Part shown: in pieces, positions 8,988 to 16,866 of the stretch | How the letters are laid out: each line of letters starts with the position of its first letter | Numbering within the stretch: the first letter of the stretch is position 1 | NCBI RefSeq assembly: GCF_026914305.1 | Contig: NZ_CP113866.1 | Coordinates: 461,501-525,500, forward strand | Direction of reading: 5' to 3' | DNA from: Caldicellulosiruptor acetigenus | GTDB lineage: Bacteria; Bacillota; Thermoanaerobacteria; Caldicellulosiruptorales; Caldicellulosiruptoraceae | DNA: 64,000 bases | Made by a program: the position numbers and the translations under genes | The notes under the pieces: generated by a model | The model's database searches: none | What the model saw: only the letters and a program-made list of their open reading frames with translations | Told to the model about the DNA's origin: nothing

Positions 8988-9061
8988 GGCTGTCTAAAAG
9001 GGATTTATGACGATTTGCAACATTATATAAATGGGAGCTTTTATCACCTTTTAGATAGCCC
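8988..9061 (+). other. long-loop inverted repeat between permease and chemoreceptor genes
   Basis: GGGCTGTCTAAAAGG (8988-9002) and CCTTTTAGATAGCCC (9047-9061) are complementary over 15 bases with one G-U pair, separated by 44 bases. T-rich sequence follows, so it may be a weak terminator or processing site that lowers chemoreceptor expression relative to the transporter. Confidence 0.5.
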
Positions 9062-9093
9062 AGTTTTATATTTTGCGATATAGGAGGGGTTAG

Positions 9094-11187
9094 ATGGTTT
9101 TAAATGTTCAAAAAATTAGAAAATTGTTATCTACACTGCCTGGAAAAATCTCGCTGCTCATATTTACTGTGATTCTGGTTTTGGTGTTTGCCATAGATGT
9201 GTTTGCTGTGGCAATATCTACATCTATTTTGAGACAAAATCTTCAAAGCAGTATTTCAACATCTGTGTTCCAGTCGGGAAAATACTTTGATCAGATCTTA
9301 GAGCGTGCAAAAGATTTGTCTTTTCAATTGGCTACGAATGAAACTATACAAAAATATTTAAATGTGCAAAGGACAAGCACTGACGATTATGAGAAATTAG
9401 ACTGGAAGAAAAATGCTCAAAAAGCTCTGTTAAGTATTGTTTCTGCTAATAAATTTTTGTCGAGCATATATATTTTAGTTGATAAAGAAACTTCGTTGGG
9501 TTATCCAACAATAAGTTTTGAGAACATTGACTTCAAAAAATTAATGAGTAGTAGTTGGGCGAAAGCAGCTATTGAAAGTGATCAAGGTTTTGTATGGTGT
9601 TCTAATCACAATCAGTATTTCAATGATGTTTTGAAAGAGGTTGGTTCCGAAGTAAGAGATTATGCTACATCAGTGGTAAGAGTGTTGTATGATTCATCAA
9701 GTGGTAATAGAGTTGGGTTAATAGTAGTAGATATTGGAAGGGATGTTTTTGATGAAATGCTTTCAAATGTAAAAGTGACTAAAAACAGCACATCATTTGT
9801 TATTACACCTGATGGGTTTATTATTTTGCCAACTAATATAAACGAAAAATTGGTAAAGAATTTGAAGGCTCTCAGTGCTGAGCTTTTGAAAAAGGCTGAA
9901 AAGAAAGAGATTGATAATTTCGAGCTTAACATGTCAGGCAGATGGCTTGTAAGCTATTCGAAGAGTCCAGACAGCAGCTTTTTGTATGTTTCATTAATAC
10001 CTATCAGCGACATAAATTCTAAAACTGTAAAATTACAAATTTTCATAATTATGATAAGTCTAATATTTGGTATTTTAGGAATTGTTTCTGGACTTATAGT
10101 AACATTGAAAATAACAAAAAATGTAAAGATATTGTTAGAATCAATGAGCAAAGCAGCTAATGGCAATTTAACTATGACAACTAACATTTCTTCAAATGAC
10201 GAAATAGGTATGTTATCGGATGGTTTTAATAGTATGGTACAGCAGTTAAAAGAGCTAATTACAAAGATAAAACAGCTTTCAGAAAAAGTTAACAAATCAA
10301 TATCACTAATTGCCAGTGTTGCCACTGAAACCACAGCTGCTTCGCATGAAGTGACCAAAGCAGTTTCAGAAATTGCTGAAGGTGCTTCTCAGCAGGCAAA
10401 TGAGGCTACTGCGATTTCTCAGCAGATGGCAGAGTTCACTAAAGAAATTAGTGTTATGGTAAATGATTTTAAAAGTATGAATCAATTTTCAGAAAATGTA
10501 TTAATTCAAACTAATAAAGGATTTTCAGCTATTGAGATGTTACACCAAGTTGCGAGAAAATCTCAAGAGACAACCAAAAACATGATTTTCCATGTAAGAG
10601 AACTCATCGGATGGACTGAAAAGATAGGTAAAATAATGAATCTGCTTTCAAGTATTTCTGAACAGACAAAGCTTTTGGCTTTGAATGCATCAATTGAAGC
10701 TGCCAAAGCGGGCGAGGTTGGAAGAGGGTTTTCGGTTGTAGCAACTGAAATAAGAAAGCTTGCGCAGCAGTCACGTGAGTCGACAAAAGATGTTGAAGAT
10801 ATTATTAAGAATATTCTATCGAAAGCCAAATTTTCTGATAAAGTTGCAGCTGATGTCGAGAATTTGATAGGATTACAAGAAAATGCGTTGGATAATGTCC
10901 AGCTTTCTTTTGATGCGATGAAAAATGCAATTTCTGAGCTATATGAAAATTTAAGAAAATCATTAAATGTATTGGAAGATATAGACTACAAAAAGGATAG
11001 AATTTTCAATAGTGTAGAAAGTATTTCAGCAATTTCCGAAGAAACAGCTGCATCAGCTGAGGAAGTGTCGGCTGCAACTGAGCAGCAGCTTGCTTCAATA
11101 GAGGAACTTAAGAATATGATAGAGGAACTTAGGAAATTGTCAGTGGAACTTGATACGACAACATCACGCTTTATAACTGAAAATTAA
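9094..11187 (+). CDS. methyl-accepting chemotaxis protein (extracellular Cache-type sensor)
   Basis: A 697-residue chemoreceptor. It has a first membrane span at about residues 18-42, a long extracellular region of the double-Cache type to about residue 310, a second span at about 314-338, a HAMP domain, and a long cytoplasmic coiled-coil signalling domain. The signalling tip is clear: [19 protein letters not shown] followed by [15 protein letters not shown]. It should couple ligand sensing to CheA/CheW. An AGGAGGGG ribosome-binding site sits before ATG 9094. Its place directly behind the sugar transporter suggests the two respond to related substrates, which is inference. Confidence 0.92.
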   Translation: MVLNVQKIRKLLSTLPGKISLLIFTVILVLVFAIDVFAVAISTSILRQNLQSSISTSVFQSGKYFDQILERAKDLSFQLATNETIQKYLNVQRTSTDDYEKLDWKKNAQKALLSIVSANKFLSSIYILVDKETSLGYPTISFENIDFKKLMSSSWAKAAIESDQGFVWCSNHNQYFNDVLKEVGSEVRDYATSVVRVLYDSSSGNRVGLIVVDIGRDVFDEMLSNVKVTKNSTSFVITPDGFIILPTNINEKLVKNLKALSAELLKKAEKKEIDNFELNMSGRWLVSYSKSPDSSFLYVSLIPISDINSKTVKLQIFIIMISLIFGILGIVSGLIVTLKITKNVKILLESMSKAANGNLTMTTNISSNDEIGMLSDGFNSMVQQLKELITKIKQLSEKVNKSISLIASVATETTAASHEVTKAVSEIAEGASQQANEATAISQQMAEFTKEISVMVNDFKSMNQFSENVLIQTNKGFSAIEMLHQVARKSQETTKNMIFHVRELIGWTEKIGKIMNLLSSISEQTKLLALNASIEAAKAGEVGRGFSVVATEIRKLAQQSRESTKDVEDIIKNILSKAKFSDKVAADVENLIGLQENALDNVQLSFDAMKNAISELYENLRKSLNVLEDIDYKKDRIFNSVESISAISEETAASAEEVSAATEQQLASIEELKNMIEELRKLSVELDTTTSRFITEN

Positions 11188-11215
11188 AGTAATTTCAAGT
11201 TTTATACTCAGATAT

Positions 11216-11230
11216 TGCTTGTATGCTCTT
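11216..11230 (+). repeat. 15-base direct repeat, copy 1 of 2
   Basis: TGCTTGTATGCTCTT occurs here and again at 14762-14776, each time shortly after the end of a chemoreceptor gene. The two copies flank the XRE/ImmA/PIN trio and the atypical chemoreceptor. Confidence 0.5.
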
Positions 11231-11325
11231 ATTCAGAGGTTTGTAAAGAAATTTGTGTTTCTTAGTAAAGTGAATATTTCTTTTTTGTTTTAACTCCCGA
11301 TTGGAATCAAAGAAGCAATTTTGTG

Positions 11326-11353
11326 TTTACAAAAAGCAACAAAGTGTTATAAT
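11326..11353 (+). promoter_or_regulatory. promoter of the XRE/ImmA/PIN operon
   Basis: TTTACA at 11326-11331 and TATAAT at 11348-11353 with a 16-base spacer, about 45 bases before the first gene of the trio. Confidence 0.65.
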
Positions 11354-11400
11354 AATATTAAAGAAATGTTGAAGTTATTCAACAAGTTGGGGTGGATTTT

Positions 11401-11766
11401 ATGAAACAAATTATAGCAGAAAGGTTGCAAAAGGCAAGGAAAAGTGTTGGGCTTACTCAGGAAAGGGTTGCGCAGCTACTCAATGTTAGCAGAAATAAAA
11501 TAATCAATATGGAAAAAGGCGACGATGATTATGAGATAACCATGCTTGAAAAGCTTTCAAAACTTTATGGATGTTCCTTAGAATATTTAGCTGGGATTGA
11601 GGAAGCTGAGGAAAAAGAGGATGAACTTTTTTTCAGGTCTATTGAACCAAATGGTGAATTTAAAGACTATGAAATAATAGCGTGGAGCAATATGCTCTTG
11701 TCTAATATTAAGGCATTAAAAGAAATACTCAGTGAGGTGCAAGAAGTTGAAGAATATGAATATTAA
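11401..11766 (+). CDS. XRE family helix-turn-helix regulator
   Basis: A 121-residue protein with an N-terminal Cro/C1-type helix-turn-helix (RLQKARKSVGLTQERVAQLL, then VSRNKIINMEKG) and an acidic C-terminal half that may mediate dimerisation or be the target of proteolysis. A longer frame starts at GTG 11392, but the GGGGTGG sequence (11389-11395) fits ATG 11401. The next gene, an ImmA/IrrE peptidase, overlaps its end by 11 bases, so they are co-translated. By analogy with ImmR/ImmA and DdrO/IrrE, this protein is probably the repressor that the peptidase inactivates; that pairing is inferred from neighbourhood. Confidence 0.88.
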   Translation: MKQIIAERLQKARKSVGLTQERVAQLLNVSRNKIINMEKGDDDYEITMLEKLSKLYGCSLEYLAGIEEAEEKEDELFFRSIEPNGEFKDYEIIAWSNMLLSNIKALKEILSEVQEVEEYEY

Positions 11767-12502
11767 AGCCAAAATGTATGCTGTTAAAATGAGAGACATG
11801 TTAGGATTGGGACTTTTAAAACCTATTCCTGATGTATTTTCGCTCCTTGAAAGTGTTGGAATCTATGTTTTTAAAAAACCATTTCTTGATACAAACATCT
11901 CAGCACTTTATAGGAAAAGAAAAGACATTTGTTTGATTGTTATAAACTCAGCACGAACTCTTGGCCATCAGATTTTTTCAGCTGCCCATGAATTGTATCA
12001 TTACCAATACAATCCTGAAATCACAAGCAGAATTTGTGTGGTTAATTCACCTGGTTCAAAACAGGAAGAAATTATGGCAGATTTATTTGCTTCCCACTTT
12101 TTAATGCCAGATGAAGGTGTGGTGGAAATAGCAGAAAACCGGAAAAATAAAAAAGGAGTCTTGGATGTTACAGATGTGCTTTTTATTCAGCAATATTTTG
12201 GTGTAAGTTATAAGGCAATTATAAAGAAATTGCTGGAATTGGGATATATAAAAGACCCTTCTTACTATTTAAATGTTCCAATAACTAAACTGGCAAAAGT
12301 CCTTGGTTATAACACTCAGCTCTATCAACCTACAAATGATATTTATTGTTCCAAAGCTTATGTAGAATTAGTTATGGATGCTTTCAAATTAGAACAGATA
12401 AGCCAAAGAAAAGCAGAAGAATATTTAAACGCAGTAAATATTAACCTAAATGATGTAATAGAGGGGCAATCTGTTGAAGAGGGGGACTGGATGTATGACT
12501 AA
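11756..12502 (+). CDS. ImmA/IrrE family metallo-endopeptidase
   Basis: The protein (about 248 residues) contains the zinc-peptidase motif HELYH at about residues 78-82, within FSAAHELYHYQYN, and a downstream acidic segment KQEEIMADLFASHFLMP that supplies the third zinc ligand. This is the hallmark of ImmA/IrrE (DUF955) peptidases, which cleave a partner XRE repressor in response to stress. A C-terminal region of about 100 residues follows, with no domain I can name. ATG 11756 overlaps the upstream gene; a longer frame from GTG 11732 is less likely. The downstream PIN gene overlaps this gene by 8 bases. Confidence 0.88.
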   Translation: MNIKAKMYAVKMRDMLGLGLLKPIPDVFSLLESVGIYVFKKPFLDTNISALYRKRKDICLIVINSARTLGHQIFSAAHELYHYQYNPEITSRICVVNSPGSKQEEIMADLFASHFLMPDEGVVEIAENRKNKKGVLDVTDVLFIQQYFGVSYKAIIKKLLELGYIKDPSYYLNVPITKLAKVLGYNTQLYQPTNDIYCSKAYVELVMDAFKLEQISQRKAEEYLNAVNINLNDVIEGQSVEEGDWMYD

Positions 12503-13037
12503 TCCCCCTGCAGTAATAGATACGAATGTATTTTCAAACTTTGCCCTAACGGGTAACATTAACATACTTGAAATTCTGTACGGGAAAAAACTTTATATGC
12601 CAACTATTGTTATACAAGAATGTGAAGATAAACCAGAACTTAGACCTTACATATCTGACGCTATTTCGAAAGGCTGGTTGAAAGAGTTTGTTATTTCATA
12701 TACTTTAACTCCCAGGGAGTTTATAGAACATACCAGAATACGAAAAAAGTTTCATCCAGGAGAAGGAGCAATTTTGGCAATTGCGAAAGTTAATGATTTT
12801 ATTGTTATAAGCGATGATATGACAGGTGTAAAGAATTATTGTAAAGCCAATGGGTTAAAACTGAAAGGAAGTTTAGGGATATTATACGAAGCATTCAGGT
12901 ACCAATTGATAACTATCACACAGGGCGACAAAATCATTCAAGATATGATAAAGTTCAATAATTATAAAAGTCCTGTTCAATCCATGCAAGAGGTTTTAAA
13001 CTGGTTTGCATATAGAATTGGAAGAGAATTATTTTGA
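12495..13037 (+). CDS. PIN-domain nuclease-like protein (DUF3368-like)
   Basis: About 180 residues with a PIN-type nuclease core: AVIDTNVFSNF near the N-terminus supplies the first Asp, then the acidic QECED, the HPGEGAILAIA segment with the conserved Glu, and VISDDMTG with the last acidic cluster. These match the Asp/Glu tetrad that binds divalent metal in PIN RNases; overall it resembles DUF3368-type predicted nucleases. A strong AGAGGGGG site precedes ATG 12495, and the start overlaps the peptidase gene (ATGACTAA). A toxin or defence effector controlled by the XRE/ImmA pair is the simplest reading, but the target RNA is unknown. Confidence 0.82.
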   Translation: MTNPPAVIDTNVFSNFALTGNINILEILYGKKLYMPTIVIQECEDKPELRPYISDAISKGWLKEFVISYTLTPREFIEHTRIRKKFHPGEGAILAIAKVNDFIVISDDMTGVKNYCKANGLKLKGSLGILYEAFRYQLITITQGDKIIQDMIKFNNYKSPVQSMQEVLNWFAYRIGRELF

Positions 13038-13041
13038 CCTC

Positions 13042-13070
13042 TTGTATTTTTTGATAGTTTATGCTATAAT
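13042..13070 (+). promoter_or_regulatory. candidate promoter before the atypical chemoreceptor
   Basis: TTGTAT (13042-13047), a 17-base spacer and an extended -10, TGCTATAAT ending at 13070. It starts only five bases after the PIN gene and lies before the terminator-like hairpin, so transcripts from it would begin inside an attenuator-like leader. Confidence 0.6.
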
Positions 13071-13088
13071 GTATAAAAAATATTGTAT

Positions 13089-13140
13089 CCAAAACAAAGG
13101 CGTTTTGGGGCGAAAGCTTCAAAGCGCCTTTAATTTTTTT
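13089..13140 (+). terminator. terminator with competing hairpin (attenuator-like leader)
   Basis: AAAGGCGTTTTG (13096-13107) pairs with CAAAGCGCCTTT (13120-13131), and TAATTTTTTT follows, giving an intrinsic terminator. An alternative hairpin, CCAAAAC (13089-13095) with GTTTTGG (13102-13108), uses the same bases and would exclude it. It either ends the PIN operon or conditionally controls the chemoreceptor gene. Confidence 0.6.
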
Positions 13141-13170
13141 GTAAAACTTTTTTCAGGGGGGTTTTGCAAG

Positions 13171-14706
13171 ATGCAGGTTGTATTGACTATCTTGGGTGCG
13201 CTTGTGCTATCAGTTATATTTTCCATTCTGATTTTAAAAATCTTTGTTGACAAGATACTTTCAATTTTGCACGGCAAGAACAACCTCAACGCATTTGAAA
13301 AGCTCTTTTTGACACCTGTGAAAGACTGGGCAGCATCTTTTCAGGGTTTTCTAAGTGACATATTCAAAGAGATTGACCTTGCATACAACAAAATTTTGTC
13401 AGTTGCTTATGACATTGAATCAAGCGCAGAAAGGAACCAGCAGCAATCCAATCTTGTGCTTTCAAATAGCAAGGACATTCAAAATTCTATATCAGGACTT
13501 CTGGTGGGCTTGAAGCTTGTTCTTGAGCACATTGAGAGCGCCTATGAAAATGTCTCAAGCCTTGAAGAATTCATGGCTCATTTCAAAGAAAAAAACCAGA
13601 ATATTCAAGAAGACATTCAAAAGCTGCTTGCAGAGGTGTCAAGCGATTTGGAAAATATGGTTTCAGAAAATACCGCGTACACCCAGAAAATGGCAGACCA
13701 AATAACCAAGCTCAAGACTGTTTTCAAAAAGGTAGAAGATTTTCTTGGCACAATTGTGAAGATTTCAGAGCAGATAAACATCCTTGCACTGAACGCTTCT
13801 ATTGAGTCAGCAAAGCTTGAAAGTGTGCTTGGCGAGAATTTCAAAACGGGCTTTCATGTAATTGCTGACCAAATCCGAAGACTTTCAAATGACACAAAAT
13901 CAACTGCAGACGAGATTGGAGACTTTATCATTGAGATTTCTGGCATAGTTGATGGAATTTCAAGCCTCAGCGAGAAAAGCAAGGACATAATATCAGCACA
14001 AGTTGAGTATGGCAAAACTACTTTCCAGAAACTAAATCAGGTATCTCAGCTTGTTAACTACATAAACAAAAAGATTTCCCAGGCATCAGAAAAGCTTTCT
14101 GTCCAGTACTCTATTGTGAACGACCTTAAGCACTATGTATCAAGACTTGAGAATGACTACATCGCTGTCGATAGGAGCACCAGCAGAATTTTGAGTTCTG
14201 TAGAGGTGAGCCAAAAAACTGCAGCAAGGCTTATGCGGCTTATGAACAGGCTTGTTGACATGTGCAGGGAGTTTGAGTCTGTCAGAAATGACATCTCAGA
14301 AAAGATTACAAAGAGAGTAGAGATAGAGGTAAACCAGCAGCGTGTTGCAGAGGCTATTGAGACCATTGAAAATGAGGTGATACCGCAGCTTGTTTTAAAC
14401 TGGCAGAGTGAGCTCAATCATAAAGAGGTTATAGACCAGAGTCTTCAAAAGTTTTCTAATATATTTGAAGCTCTGTGGACAAACAACCCTGATGGAACGT
14501 TCATCTACTCAAATCCGCCAGAGGGCATAGAAAATGCAAAGGTTAGAGAGTGGTTCACAAAAGCAATGGCAGGTCACACATATGTATCTGGTGCTTACAT
14601 CTCAGCTATCACAAGAAACTACTGCATCACAATTTCTATGCCTGTATATGATAGTTTTGGCAAGCTTTTGGGTGTGATAGGTGCAGATATAAAACTTTCG
14701 TTGTGA
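13171..14706 (+). CDS. chemoreceptor-like signalling protein with C-terminal Cache/PAS-like sensor
   Basis: About 511 residues. A single N-terminal membrane span (VVLTILGALVLSVIFSILIL) is followed by long coiled coil with a methyl-accepting signalling region whose tip reads [18 protein letters not shown], slightly divergent from the usual sequence. The last 80 or so residues (WTNNPDGTFIYSNPP through ISMPVYDSFGKLLGVIGADI) look like a Cache/PAS-type ligand domain, which would therefore sit in the cytoplasm after the signalling domain, the reverse of normal receptor order. There is no HAMP. The frame is open upstream to 13006, but that extension translates the leader and terminator; CAGGGGGG precedes ATG 13171. 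Confidence 0.82.
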   Translation: MQVVLTILGALVLSVIFSILILKIFVDKILSILHGKNNLNAFEKLFLTPVKDWAASFQGFLSDIFKEIDLAYNKILSVAYDIESSAERNQQQSNLVLSNSKDIQNSISGLLVGLKLVLEHIESAYENVSSLEEFMAHFKEKNQNIQEDIQKLLAEVSSDLENMVSENTAYTQKMADQITKLKTVFKKVEDFLGTIVKISEQINILALNASIESAKLESVLGENFKTGFHVIADQIRRLSNDTKSTADEIGDFIIEISGIVDGISSLSEKSKDIISAQVEYGKTTFQKLNQVSQLVNYINKKISQASEKLSVQYSIVNDLKHYVSRLENDYIAVDRSTSRILSSVEVSQKTAARLMRLMNRLVDMCREFESVRNDISEKITKRVEIEVNQQRVAEAIETIENEVIPQLVLNWQSELNHKEVIDQSLQKFSNIFEALWTNNPDGTFIYSNPPEGIENAKVREWFTKAMAGHTYVSGAYISAITRNYCITISMPVYDSFGKLLGVIGADIKLSL

Positions 14707-14761
14707 AATGTTCACAAACAGGTTTGTAAGGTTAACTAAATAAATATTAGTTGCAGGATGC

Positions 14762-14776
14762 TGCTTGTATGCTCTT
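14762..14776 (+). repeat. 15-base direct repeat, copy 2 of 2
   Basis: Exact second copy of the sequence at 11216-11230, again shortly after a chemoreceptor gene. Confidence 0.5.
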
Positions 14777-14923
14777 TGTCTTTATGGTATAATTTTAAAC
14801 AGAAGAAAAAAACTAAAGCTGGAGAAAAATTAATTATAAGGATGAAATAGATTATTTTGTTCATGACTGCTGAGGATAGTAAAACCGCTATCATCATTTG
14901 TCCGAAAGTCCATTGAAAACGGC

Positions 14924-15043
14924 ATGGATATAATTAAGGAAAATCCATCAAACTTTCTTTTGATGCATGCAATGGGACCGAACGTTGCAGGGGTTATTGG
15001 CTCAGCAGTTGCCGCAGGCGTGCTGTTGACGTTGTTTAAGTAA
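14924..15043 (+). pseudogene. remnant of Na+-translocating decarboxylase beta subunit (C-terminus)
   Basis: A 39-codon frame begins [11 protein letters not shown], contains [16 protein letters not shown] and ends in [10 protein letters not shown]. This is the well-conserved C-terminal end of the beta subunit of sodium-pumping oxaloacetate/methylmalonyl-CoA/glutaconyl-CoA decarboxylases, a membrane protein normally of about 370-400 residues. The frame extends upstream to about 14867 with no recognisable family sequence and no ribosome-binding site. Only the tail of the gene is left, so a large deletion or recombination has removed the rest. A strong terminator lies 52 bases downstream. The surrounding 14707-15209 region holds nothing else I can support. 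Confidence 0.75.
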
Positions 15044-15094
15044 TAAAGATGGTAGTACATTTATAGTAGCTTAATGAAAAATAATAAAGATAAT

Positions 15095-15150
15095 AAAGCC
15101 CACGAAGGGATGTACTTTTTGGAATTCTCCTTTTGTGGGCTTTTGTTTTT
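15095..15150 (+). terminator. terminator behind the decarboxylase remnant
   Basis: AAAGCCCAC...AAGG at 15095-15108 pairs with CCTT...GTGGGCTTT at 15129-15143, followed by TTTTGTTTTTTT. It probably once ended the decarboxylase transcript. Confidence 0.8.
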
Positions 15151-15209
15151 TTGTGATATGTGATAGTTTTACTCAAAAATCTTTTAAATAAAGAGGAGGG
15201 AAAGTAAAC

Positions 15210-15809
15210 ATGAATATGCGGAAGTATTTTAACATGCTTGCAGAGAAATGGGATGAGATTGTATGGCATGATCCTCAAAAACTAAATAAAATAGTAGAGC
15301 AAATTGGACTCAAAAAAGGTGATAAGGTTTTAGATGTTGGCTGTGGGACGGGGGTTTTGGTGGAGTACATATTAAAATTTGTGGGACCAGAGGGCTGCAT
15401 CATTGGTGTTGATGTTTCAGAGAAAATGATTGAAAAGGCAAAGGAAAAATATAAAGAGATAACAAATGTAAATTTTTTACACAACGATGTGATGAATCTT
15501 GATTTTAAAGACTTTTTTGATGCTATAATATGCTACTCAGTATTCCCGCATATTGAAGACAAAGAAAATGCAATAAAAAAGTTTTCTCAAATGCTAAAAA
15601 AAGATGGCAAACTTGTGATTGCTCACTCACAGTCAAGAGAGAAAATAAATAGCCTTCATAAGAGTCTTCCTGAACCAGTAAAAGGTCATTTTCTTCCACA
15701 AATGAATGAAATAATACACCTGTGCCGAAAAGCTCAGCTAATTGAAGTCCTCAGTATTGACAATAGCGAAATGTTTTTGCTCATAGCTAAAAAAGAGCTT
15801 ATCAACTGA
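15210..15809 (+). CDS. class I SAM-dependent methyltransferase
   Basis: A 199-residue Rossmann-fold methyltransferase of the UbiE/Methyltransf_11 type. The SAM-binding motif I is clear (KVLDVGCGTGVLVEYIL, near residue 40), followed by an acidic residue at the end of strand 2 (IIGVDVSEKMIEKAK) and the motif FDAIICYSVFPHI. GAGGAGGG precedes ATG 15210. The substrate cannot be predicted from sequence. It sits alone, between the decarboxylase remnant's terminator and the glycosyltransferase pair. Confidence 0.88.
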   Translation: MNMRKYFNMLAEKWDEIVWHDPQKLNKIVEQIGLKKGDKVLDVGCGTGVLVEYILKFVGPEGCIIGVDVSEKMIEKAKEKYKEITNVNFLHNDVMNLDFKDFFDAIICYSVFPHIEDKENAIKKFSQMLKKDGKLVIAHSQSREKINSLHKSLPEPVKGHFLPQMNEIIHLCRKAQLIEVLSIDNSEMFLLIAKKELIN

Positions 15810-16025
15810 GGATAAAAACTAAATATGCCTCAAAGGTATTTATTACTAAAATTTTACAATAGACTTTGGTTGGAAAGTTTTTAAAGATGAAATTTTTAAT
15901 TGCAAATATTTGGAATTCTTATGTACTATTATGAGTGTATTTTATGTTATAATGTTACTGTTGAAATGCTTTTACTAATTATTCTGCTAATTCTTTGTAA
16001 AATTTAGAGCAATGGAGTGCGAAAT

Positions 16026-16838
16026 ATGAAAAAACGACTTCTTTATGCAAATTTTGTAATAGCAATAATTGTTCAATTCCTTTTCTATTATCTTTTTACT
16101 ACCTTTGTGCCGTTGGAAATAAGAAAGTACTATCTTATTTTTTTTATTCTTCTAGTTTTTTTAACCTTTTTATACGATTCCCTCAAAAGTTTTGTATTTT
16201 TAGTATCAGGAATGTTAATTACTGCGTTCTACATAGTTATATCTTCGTGGATAAGAATTGAATATGGAATAAACCAATTTGAGATTGTTTTCCAGCAAAT
16301 GTTGATTATAATTCTATCAATTTCAATTTGGCTTGAATCGTTGTATCTAAAAAATATTGTAGACAACAGCGAAAAATTAAAGGAAAAAGTAAAACAATTA
16401 GAAAAATTACATCCTGAAGCGGGAGTGTTAACTTTTAATGAGTTTTTAGAGAGAGCAGAAATAATTTTTACTGGTCTTAGAAGACGAAGTGAAGAGGCTC
16501 AGCTGCTGGTAATAAAAGTAAGCTACATAGATGATAATAATAGAATCTCAAAAACTTTTATAAATACAATAGGTAGAGTCCTAATAGATTCAGTACGAAA
16601 AAATTATGACATAATTTGTTACATAGAAAACACTATTTTTTTAGTTTTACTACAAAATACCAATAAACAGGGTGCTATGCTTGTTGTAGATAGAATTAGA
16701 CGAAATCTTCGCACCATAAGATATTTGAATCCAGAGATTATAGAAAAACATATTGATATAAAAATAGAGAGTTTCAACAATGACTTTCTTGCTTTTAAAG
16801 AATACATACAAAATTTAGCAAATAATACCAATAGTTAA
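16026..16838 (+). CDS. membrane protein with degenerate GGDEF domain
   Basis: About 270 residues. The first 120 form several hydrophobic spans (LYANFVIAIIVQFLFYYLF, YYLIFFILLVFLTFLY, FLVSGMLITAFYIVISSW and a fourth), then a short coiled coil (KLKEKVKQLEKL) leads into a GGDEF-like fold: VLTFNEFLERAE aligns with the usual start, and CYIENTIFLVLLQNT aligns with the region R-Y-GGDEF. The catalytic GGDEF signature is replaced by ENTIF, and no canonical RxxD I-site is seen, so it is probably not a diguanylate cyclase. GGAG precedes ATG 16026 by eight bases (longer frame from GTG 16017 less likely). It is tightly followed by a glycosyltransferase, suggesting a regulatory or structural partner. Confidence 0.75.
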   Translation: MKKRLLYANFVIAIIVQFLFYYLFTTFVPLEIRKYYLIFFILLVFLTFLYDSLKSFVFLVSGMLITAFYIVISSWIRIEYGINQFEIVFQQMLIIILSISIWLESLYLKNIVDNSEKLKEKVKQLEKLHPEAGVLTFNEFLERAEIIFTGLRRRSEEAQLLVIKVSYIDDNNRISKTFINTIGRVLIDSVRKNYDIICYIENTIFLVLLQNTNKQGAMLVVDRIRRNLRTIRYLNPEIIEKHIDIKIESFNNDFLAFKEYIQNLANNTNS

Positions 16839-16866
16839 TTATCCTTATAGATTAGGTGATATGAAA

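Noticed and set aside
8988-9061. Possible miniature transposable element
   Set aside because: The ends are complementary, but there is no target-site duplication and no second copy in the window; kept only as a hairpin.
9954-10358. Long minus-strand open frame inside the chemoreceptor gene (and similar ones at 18870-19385, 44152-44574, 58812-59342)
   Set aside because: Antiparallel shadow of a real gene with no ribosome-binding site or recognisable protein features.
13089-13131. Possible c-di-GMP riboswitch before the chemoreceptor
   Set aside because: The conserved c-di-GMP-I and -II core sequences are absent and the leader is too short; only competing hairpins are seen.
13006-13170. N-terminal 55 residues of the longest frame of the atypical chemoreceptor
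   Set aside because: They overlap the PIN gene, a promoter and the terminator hairpin; the real start with CAGGGGGG is 13171.
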